Assembly: GCF_023282985.1 (NCBI RefSeq)
Contig: NZ_JAGQDC010000010.1
Coordinates: 62,001-126,000, forward strand
Direction: 5' to 3'
DNA: 64,000 nt
Origin: Serratia silvae
Lineage (GTDB): Bacteria; Pseudomonadota; Gammaproteobacteria; Enterobacterales; Enterobacteriaceae
A program made the position numbers and the translations under genes. The notes under the pieces were generated by a model that saw nothing but the letters and a program-made list of their open reading frames with translations, was not told where the DNA came from and did no database searches. How positions within the stretch are numbered: the stretch's first letter is position 1; every line of letters starts with the position of its first letter. Of the stretch, positions 56,032 through 64,000 are shown in pieces.

Positions 56032-58311
56032 ATGGACGAACAGCTCAAACAGAGTGCCCTTGATTTCCATCAGTTTCCTGTCCCAGGGAAAATCCAGGTA
56101 TCGCCAACCAAACCACTAGCGACGCAGCGTGACCTAGCCTTGGCCTACTCGCCGGGCGTGGCTGCGCCCTGTCTGGAAATTGCCGCCGATCCGCTGGCCG
56201 CTTATAAATATACCGCCAAGGGCAACCTGGTGGCAGTGATCTCTAACGGCACCGCGGTGCTGGGGCTGGGGAATATCGGTGCGCTAGCCGGTAAGCCGGT
56301 CATGGAAGGTAAAGGGGTTCTGTTTAAGAAGTTTTCCGGTATTGACGTGTTCGATATCGAAGTCGATGAACTCGATCCCGACAAGCTGATTGACGTGATC
56401 GCCGCGCTGGAACCGACCTTCGGCGGCATTAACCTGGAAGATATCAAAGCGCCCGAGTGTTTCTATATTGAGAAGAAACTGCGCGAGCGCATGAAGATCC
56501 CGGTGTTCCATGACGATCAGCACGGCACGGCGATTATTACCACCGCTGCGGTGCTCAACGGCCTGCGGGTGGTGAAGAAGAACATCTCTGACGTACGCCT
56601 GGTGGTATCGGGTGCGGGTGCGGCCTCCATTGCCTGTTTGAACCTGCTGGTCGCGCTGGGTCTGAGCAAACAGAACATTATCGTTTGCGACTCCAAAGGT
56701 GTGATCTATCAGGGCCGTGATGCCAAGATGGAAGAAACCAAGGCGGCGTATGCCATTGCGGATAACGGTCAGCGTACGCTGGGGGATGCCATTCCCAATG
56801 CCGATATTTTCCTGGGTTGCTCCGGCCCTGGCGTGCTGACGCAGGACATGGTGAAAACCATGGCCAGAGATCCGCTGATCATGGCGCTGGCTAACCCGGA
56901 ACCGGAAATTCTGCCGCCGTTGGCGAAAGCGGTGCGCCCAGATGCGATCATCTGTACCGGCCGCTCTGATTATCCTAATCAGGTGAACAACGTGCTGTGC
57001 TTCCCGTTCATCTTCCGTGGCGCGCTGGATGTGGGTGCCACCACCATCAACGAAGAGATGAAGCTGGCCTGTGTGCACGCCATTGCCGATCTGGCGCTGG
57101 CAGAGCAGAGCGACGTGGTGGCTTCGGCGTATGGCGATCAGGATCTCTCCTTTGGCCCGGAATACATTATTCCAAAACCGTTCGACCCACGCCTGATTGT
57201 TAAAATCGCCCCGGCGGTCGCCAAGGCAGCCATGGATTCTGGCGTGGCGATGCGCCCGATCGAAGACTTTGATGCCTACGTGGAGAAGCTGACTGAGTTC
57301 GTCTACAAAACCAACCTGTTTATGAAGCCGATCTTCTCCCAGGCGAAGAAAGAAGTGAAACGCGTGGTAATGGCTGAAGGTGAAGAAGAGCGAGTACTGC
57401 ATGCTACCCAAGAGCTGGTATCGCAGGGGTTGGCTTACCCAATCCTGGTGGGGCGTCCAAGCGTGATTGAAATGCGCCTGCAGAAACTCGGCCTGCAGCT
57501 GACGCCGGGCAAAGACTTTGAAGTAGTCAATAACGAGTCCGATCCGCGTTTCAATGAATACTGGGGTGAGTATTATCAGATCATGAAGCGCCGTGGTGTC
57601 TCCCAGGAGCAGGCTCGCCGTGCGGTGATCGGTAACCCAACGCTGATTGCTGCCATCATGCTGCACCGTGGTGAGGCCGACGCGATGATCTGTGGCACCG
57701 TCGGCAGCTACCACGAGCATTATGACGTGGTGGAAAAGGTGTTCGGATTCCGTGAAGGGGTACATGTGGCAGGGGCGATGAACGCCTTGCTGCTGCCGAG
57801 CGGCAACACCTTTATCGCCGATACCTACGTCAACGATGACCCAACGCCGGAACAGCTGGCGGAAATCACCCTGATGGCGGCAGACACGGTACGGCGCTTC
57901 GGGATTGAACCGAAGGTGGCGCTGTTGTCCCATTCCAGCTTTGGTTCTGCCAATTGCCCGTCGGCGAGCAAAATGCGTAAAACGCTGGAGCTGGTCAATC
58001 AGATGGCACCGGAGTTAGAGATTGACGGTGAGATGCACGGTGACGCCGCGCTGGTGGAAAGTATCCGCCAAGATTTGATGCCGGACAGCCCGCTGAAAGG
58101 CGCAGCCAACATCCTGATCATGCCAAGTATGGAAGCGGCGCGGATCAGCTACAACCTGCTGCGTGTCTCCTCTTCCGAAGGGGTGACGGTAGGGCCGGTA
58201 TTGATGGGCGTGTCCAAGCCGGTACATATCCTGACGCCGATCGCCTCGGTGCGCCGTATCGTCAACATGGTGGCGTTGGCAGTGGTAGAAGCACAAACCC
58301 AGCCGCTGTGA
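56032..58311 (+). CDS. maeB: NADP-dependent malic enzyme
   Basis: Oxidatively decarboxylates malate to pyruvate with NADP. 759 residues, the E. coli length. The malic domain (about 1-160; [15 protein letters not shown] with the catalytic Tyr) is followed by DDQHGTAII, an NADP domain with [15 protein letters not shown], and a C-terminal phosphotransacetylase-like regulatory domain (about 430-759; [32 protein letters not shown]), which binds acetyl-CoA in E. coli. AAAGGAA precedes the ATG. Confidence 0.96.
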   Translation: MDEQLKQSALDFHQFPVPGKIQVSPTKPLATQRDLALAYSPGVAAPCLEIAADPLAAYKYTAKGNLVAVISNGTAVLGLGNIGALAGKPVMEGKGVLFKKFSGIDVFDIEVDELDPDKLIDVIAALEPTFGGINLEDIKAPECFYIEKKLRERMKIPVFHDDQHGTAIITTAAVLNGLRVVKKNISDVRLVVSGAGAASIACLNLLVALGLSKQNIIVCDSKGVIYQGRDAKMEETKAAYAIADNGQRTLGDAIPNADIFLGCSGPGVLTQDMVKTMARDPLIMALANPEPEILPPLAKAVRPDAIICTGRSDYPNQVNNVLCFPFIFRGALDVGATTINEEMKLACVHAIADLALAEQSDVVASAYGDQDLSFGPEYIIPKPFDPRLIVKIAPAVAKAAMDSGVAMRPIEDFDAYVEKLTEFVYKTNLFMKPIFSQAKKEVKRVVMAEGEEERVLHATQELVSQGLAYPILVGRPSVIEMRLQKLGLQLTPGKDFEVVNNESDPRFNEYWGEYYQIMKRRGVSQEQARRAVIGNPTLIAAIMLHRGEADAMICGTVGSYHEHYDVVEKVFGFREGVHVAGAMNALLLPSGNTFIADTYVNDDPTPEQLAEITLMAADTVRRFGIEPKVALLSHSSFGSANCPSASKMRKTLELVNQMAPELEIDGEMHGDAALVESIRQDLMPDSPLKGAANILIMPSMEAARISYNLLRVSSSEGVTVGPVLMGVSKPVHILTPIASVRRIVNMVALAVVEAQTQPL

Positions 58312-58324
58312 TAGCGTGAACCTG

Positions 58325-58359
58325 ACCCCCTGCGGCTTCCGGCCACAGGGGGTTTTTTT
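58325..58359 (+). terminator. Terminator of maeB
   Basis: ACCCCCTG / CAGGGGGT, 8 bp, 13-base loop, followed by a run of T. It overlaps the end of convergent mmuM. Confidence 0.9.
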
Positions 58360-59296
58360 ATGCCTGACAGCGTTCGGCAATCGCCTGAATGTCGGCAGGC
58401 GTGGTTCGGCAACAGCCGCCAATCAAGCGGGCACCGGCATGCTGCCAATCAGCCAGTTGGTTAATCAGATGATGCTGCTGGTTACCACAGCTATGCCAGG
58501 TTTTACTCACCGCGTCGTAGTGTTCACCAGAGTTAGGGTAAACCAGTAACGGTTTATCACTCAGCGCGGCAAGCTGCTGCAACGCCGGGGTAACGTTTTC
58601 CAACGCGATACAATTGACGCCTACTGCCAGCACCTGCGGGTTATCGTTAAGCTCAGCCATGACGACGGCCAGTGGCGTGCCATCGCTGAGATGCTGGCTA
58701 TCGCGCAGAGTGAAAGAGAACCACCCTCCCAGCGCTGGGAATTCCTTTAGCAGCGCCAGCAGGGCCTGTAATTCGGCGAATGAAGGCAGCGTTTCACATG
58801 CCAGCAGATCCACTCCGGCGTTGGCCAGAGCCGTGATACGCGGACGATGGAACGCGATCATCTCTGCTTGCGGCAGATGGTAGTCGCCACGGTATTCAGA
58901 ACCGTCCGCCAGGTAGGCACCATAAGGGCCGACCGAACCGGCGACCAGCAAAGGCAATCGCTGCGAGCGTTGGGCCAGATAATCGGCGCGTGCCTGCTGT
59001 GCCAGGTGGACGCTTTGAGCGATCAGTGCCAACGATTGTGGCTCATCCAGGCCCCGGCGTAAAAAACCTTGGGGTGTGGCCTGATAGCTGGCGGTAATGG
59101 CGCACTGTGCTCCTGCCTTGAAGTAATCCAGATGCACCTGATAAATCAGCTCCGGGTTTTCAATCAGCACTTTTGCCGACCACAGCGGATCGGTGAGATC
59201 GCAACCTCGGGCCTCCAGCTCGGTGGCCATTGCCCCGTCCAAAATCAACGTGCGGTTATCGGCCAGTAAGACGGCCAGAGGGTTGTTAACCGACAT
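58358..59296 (-). CDS. mmuM: Homocysteine S-methyltransferase
   Basis: Makes methionine from homocysteine using S-methylmethionine or AdoMet. 312 residues (E. coli 310). Betaine-homocysteine methyltransferase fold with [15 protein letters not shown] and zinc-binding Cys in VGVNC and [13 protein letters not shown]. Overlaps the end of mmuP by 11 bases. Intact although its transporter partner is broken. Confidence 0.94.
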   Translation of the reverse strand: MSVNNPLAVLLADNRTLILDGAMATELEARGCDLTDPLWSAKVLIENPELIYQVHLDYFKAGAQCAITASYQATPQGFLRRGLDEPQSLALIAQSVHLAQQARADYLAQRSQRLPLLVAGSVGPYGAYLADGSEYRGDYHLPQAEMIAFHRPRITALANAGVDLLACETLPSFAELQALLALLKEFPALGGWFSFTLRDSQHLSDGTPLAVVMAELNDNPQVLAVGVNCIALENVTPALQQLAALSDKPLLVYPNSGEHYDAVSKTWHSCGNQQHHLINQLADWQHAGARLIGGCCRTTPADIQAIAERCQA

Positions 59297-60589
59297 GTTC
59301 TTCTCCGGTGTTCAGTAGGTGTTTCTGCCCGGAACGCCGGGTCAGGTAATAGGCCAGATAGCAGATCGCCACAAACGGCAGGCCGCAATACAGCGCCACG
59401 CGTTGCTCTGGGTCGAATGCCAGACCGATACAGGCCAATAAACACAGCGCAAAGCCGACAATAGGCGTCAGCGGATAACCTGGTGCACGGTATTTCAGCC
59501 CTTCAATCGGTTGACCGCTGCGCAGGTAGCGGCGGCGAAAAACGTAGTGGGCGGCACAGATACTCAGCCAGACGGCAACGACCGCAAAGCCGGAGATGGC
59601 AGACAGTGCCACAAACACCGTATCGGGCGCGATCACGCTGGTCAGCAGGGCCAGCACGCCGCCGAGCATGCTGAACGTCAATGCATTCATCGGGATCCCG
59701 CGTGCATTCACCCGTGAAAAATAGGCAGGCATAGTACGCTGATTGGCCAGCGACCACAGCATACGCCCCGAAGCATACAGCCCGGAGTTGGCGGCCGAGA
59801 GAATGGCGGTCAGGATCACGAAGTTAAAAATATCGGCGGCATAAGGCACACCAATGCGCTCAAAGACCAGGACAAACGGGCTTTTCACGATCCCGGCTTG
59901 CTCCATAGGGATCAGCGCTGCCAGAATAAATACTGTACCGATAAAGAATACCATCAGGCGGATCACCGTGGTGCGGATGGCCCAGGGCACCACTTTTTCC
60001 GGATTTTCGGTTTCGCCCGCCGCAATGCCGATCAGCTCAGTACCGGAGAAGGCGAAATTGACCGCTACCATGGTCATCAGGATCGGTAACGTCCCATTGG
60101 GCAGCCAACCCGATGAAGTCAGGTTACTCAGGAAGGGGGCTGGCGTACCGTCTTTCATCGGGATCAGGCCAAACATGGCTGCACCACCCAGCACGATAAA
60201 CGCCAGAATGGTGATCACCTTGATCAGCGAGAACCAGAATTCACTTTCGGCAAAGAAGCGGGTGGTAATGACATTAAGCAGAAAAATGGCCAGACAGAAA
60301 ATCAGGCAACGGTATAGCCGGTAGCCGGGCCAAGATAGCGTGCCGCATAGACGTGAAATGCGCCGGTTTCCGGCATGGCGACGGCCAGTTCCCCCAGACA
60401 CAGCATGACCAGATAGACTACGACAGCGCCAATCAAATAGGCCAGCAGGGTGCCCAGCGCACCGGTCGTAGAGATGATATAGCCAGTGTTGAAAAACAGA
60501 CCGGTACCGATCACGCCGCCCAGCGACAGCATCACCAAATGCCGGGCTTTCATGGTGCGTTTGAATTGCCCTTCAGCGGCAGGTTGCAT
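59286..60589 (-). pseudogene. mmuP: S-methylmethionine permease, inactivated by internal deletion
   Basis: The APC-family transporter of the mmuPM operon. The first 95 codons (60589-60302, from [18 protein letters not shown] to GPATGYTVA) match E. coli MmuP and then hit TGA. The match resumes in another frame just after the junction ([18 protein letters not shown] on) and runs to the stop at 59286. About 36 residues between GYTVA and the IFC block are missing, so a deletion of about 107 bases changed the frame. The downstream fragment keeps most later helices but lacks early substrate-site helices. Confidence 0.88.
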
Positions 60590-60605
60590 AACACTCTATC
60601 CATAT

Positions 60606-60613
60606 AGACGTCT
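60606..60613. promoter_or_regulatory. MetJ box upstream of mmuPM
   Basis: AGACGTCT is the exact MetJ consensus half-site, 17 bases before the mmuP start. Adjacent octets match poorly, but methionine repression of mmuPM is known in E. coli, so the site is credible. Confidence 0.6.
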
Positions 60614-60725
60614 AAATGGCTATCAGTTATACCCGTTCCATTATGCGAAATCAACGTAACTCAAAACACGGTAACGAAAAAGAGGTGTTAGCCGCCAGAT
60701 GCTGTCAATTCATTCTCCCTTCGTC

Positions 60726-61180
60726 CTAGTTGGCCCGTTTCGCCTGCTGTAGCCACTTGTCCAACTCATTGGCAAACTGCTGGCGATCGCGCTGATTGAG
60801 GGTATTCGGCCCCCCGGTCTGGATGCCGCTGGAGCGCAGGGTATCCATAAAATCGCGCATGTTCAGACGTTCACGAATGGTGTCTGGCGTATAGCGCTCA
60901 CCGCGGGGATTCAAGGCGATAGCGCCTTTTTCTATCACTTCGGCGGCCAGTGGGATATCTGCGGTGATCACCAGATCGCCCACTTCACAGCGGCGCACGA
61001 TTTCGTTATCCGCCACGTCAAATCCTGCAGCAACCTGCAAGGTGCGGATAAATTTCGAAGGGGGTGTGCGCAGAGGCTGGTTAGCCACCAGGGTGACCGG
61101 CATCGCTGCGCGGTCTGCGGCACGGAACAGCACTTCTTTGATCACGTTTGGACAGGCGTCAGCATCGACCCAAATCTGCA

Positions 61181-61181
<1 letters not shown>
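60726..61181 (-). CDS. yaiI: UPF0178 protein YaiI
   Basis: 151-residue NYN/PIN-like fold protein, [18 protein letters not shown] with acidic residues suggesting a metal-dependent nuclease-like site, [17 protein letters not shown] and [16 protein letters not shown]. Close to E. coli YaiI. Function not established. The ATG shares a base with the hemF stop (TAATG). Confidence 0.92.
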
Positions 61182-63054
<1,873 letters not shown>

Positions 63055-63150
63055 GCGCGACTCCAACTCGATCAATCTATTTCGCGACGTTATAGCGTAT
63101 TGATCCCCATTAATCGACTTGATAACTATTGCCATTTATTACTTGGCAAA

Positions 63151-63249
63151 ACGCTGCAGCTTGAAAGACTGCGGGTATCAGTTAATAATTACGCAATAAT
63201 CAGATATACCCGTCGTCTTTCAAGCTGCAGCTTGAAATCCATAGGGTAT
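63151..63249. repeat. Dispersed palindromic repeat, copies D and half-copy E
   Basis: 63205-63249 is a minimal palindrome TATACCCGTCGTCTTTCAAG...CTTGAAATCCATAGGGTAT with no interior: the two ends of the repeat family directly joined. 63151-63178 (ACGCTGCAGCTTGAAAGAC..GGGTAT) is one end in inverted orientation. Together they occupy the amiA-ypeA gap. Confidence 0.75.
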
Positions 63250-63280
63250 TAAATAAGTTAATTAACAGTAGCGAGCAACG

Positions 63281-63706
63281 ATGGAAATTCGCGTATTTCG
63301 GCAAGACGACTTTGAAGAAGTCATCACCCTGTGGGAGCGTTGCGACCTGTTGCGGCCATGGAACGATCCCGAGATGGATATTGAACGCAAACTGAACCAC
63401 GATCCGGATCTGTTTTTGGTGGCGGAAGTGGGTGGTGAGGTGGTTGGCTCGGTGATGGGCGGTTACGACGGCCACCGTGGCTCGGCGTATTACCTGGGCG
63501 TTCACCCGGACTATCGCGGGCGCGGCATTGCCAATGCGTTGATTAATCGGCTGGAGAAAAAGCTGATTGCGCGCGGTTGCCCAAAAATTCAGCTCATGGT
63601 ACGGGAAGACAACGATACCGTGATCGAAATGTATGAAAAGCTCGGCTATGAAATTCAGGCGATTACCAGCCTGGGGAAACGGCTGATCGAGGATCAGGAG
63701 TATTGA
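63281..63706 (+). CDS. ypeA: GNAT acetyltransferase YpeA
   Basis: 141 residues, GNAT fold, almost identical to E. coli Ype[42 protein letters not shown] and the acetyl-CoA loop [12 protein letters not shown]. Substrate unknown. ACAGTAGCGAGC before the ATG is a weak ribosome site. Confidence 0.94.
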   Translation: MEIRVFRQDDFEEVITLWERCDLLRPWNDPEMDIERKLNHDPDLFLVAEVGGEVVGSVMGGYDGHRGSAYYLGVHPDYRGRGIANALINRLEKKLIARGCPKIQLMVREDNDTVIEMYEKLGYEIQAITSLGKRLIEDQEY

Positions 63707-63712
63707 TCGTCA

Positions 63713-63733
63713 GGGCGGTGGTTATCACCGCCC
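63713..63733. terminator. Terminator between ypeA and the YgiW-type gene
   Basis: GGGCGGTG / CACCGCCC, 8-bp stem with loop GTTAT, between converging genes; no long T tract. Confidence 0.7.
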
Positions 63734-63743
63734 AAGCTTTGGT

Positions 63744-64000
63744 TTAAGGCAATTTCTTGATGTTTTTCACATCGACTTCTACGTTACTCCAGTCCTTATC
63801 CACTTTCCCTTCCAACTGTACCTTGTCTTTTGGCGTGATGGTCTGGCCGTTCCAGCGCTTTCTGTCGATCTCTACCGTCAGCGTGCCGGTGGCGTCGCGG
63901 AAGGTGTAGGTGTCATCACCCACGCGCTGTTCTATATTGCCCTGCAACATCACCCAGGTGTCATCGCTCATCGATTTGACCTTATCTACCGTGGTCAGTG
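63744..64000 (-). CDS. YgiW/YdeI-family OB-fold (BOF) protein, 5' end outside window
   Basis: C-terminal ~85 codons of a periplasmic BOF protein: MSDDTWVMLQGNIEQRVGDD, TYTFRDATGTLTVEIDRKRW, NGQTITPKDKVQLEGKVDKD and VEVDVKNIKKLP. The frame is open to the window edge, so the Met at 63971 is internal. E. coli YgiW and YdeI belong to this stress-linked family. Confidence 0.85.
   Translation of the reverse strand, partial: LTTVDKVKSMSDDTWVMLQGNIEQRVGDDTYTFRDATGTLTVEIDRKRWNGQTITPKDKVQLEGKVDKDWSNVEVDVKNIKKLP

Noticed and set aside
56284-57933. 549-codon open frame antisense to maeB
   Set aside because: His/Arg-rich composition typical of a reverse-strand shadow; maeB occupies the region in full.

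Overview
The window reads as chromosome of a Yersiniaceae/Enterobacterales bacterium, most likely Serratia or a close relative. Core genes (purMN, upp-uraA, hda, bepA, gcvR-dapA-bamC-purC, ypfJ-tmcA-ypfH-ypfN, dapE-yffB, acrD, narPQ, napFDAGHBC, talA, maeB, hemF, amiA, ypeA) match Escherichia coli proteins closely over their length. Gene order follows the E. coli 53-56 min region, broken by insertions. No rRNA, tRNA or CRISPR array was seen.

Layout. 1-4445: end of speG, purMN with a PurR box, upp-uraA. 4446-8622: AT-rich accessory insert between uraA and hda, with a MarT/FidL-like regulator pair, a relic of a second uraA, a repeat-rich lipoprotein and a phosphorylcholine-phosphatase-like enzyme. 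8623-23451: core block from hda (apparent CTG start) to yffB. 23450-33100: genomic island between yffB and the 19-codon ypfM. It holds a truncated serine recombinase, two decayed IS903-type elements and a six-gene co-directional operon (HAD phosphatase, NAD(P) dehydrogenase, PLP aminotransferase, two ATP-grasp ligases, MFS exporter), followed by a Cys-containing peptide with a double-glycine-like leader. 33302-45866: acrD, a small winged-helix protein, narPQ and the periplasmic nitrate reductase operon. 45940-54888: nudK, a 157-bp element with Tn5-like ends, talA, and a polyol gene set (RpiB-type isomerase, zinc polyol dehydrogenase, permease, SDR, DhaK/DhaL-type kinase, SorC-type regulator). 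55124-55896: a phage-like holin plus endopeptidase pair with no other phage genes. 56032-64000: maeB, mmuM with a broken mmuP, yaiI, hemF, amiA, ypeA and a partial YgiW-family gene.

How the genes work together. The island operon looks like a compact route to a small peptide-like metabolite: phosphatase, dehydrogenase and aminotransferase would make an unusual amino acid, the two ATP-grasp enzymes would link it to partners, and the MFS protein would export it. I recognise no known product cluster in it. The 48-55 kb genes fit four-carbon polyol use (erythritol or threitol to erythrulose, erythrulose phosphate and erythrose 4-phosphate), with talA next door to consume erythrose 4-phosphate. narQ/narP sit directly upstream of the nap operon they are expected to control. 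A dispersed palindromic repeat family (about four copies) occupies several intergenic gaps.
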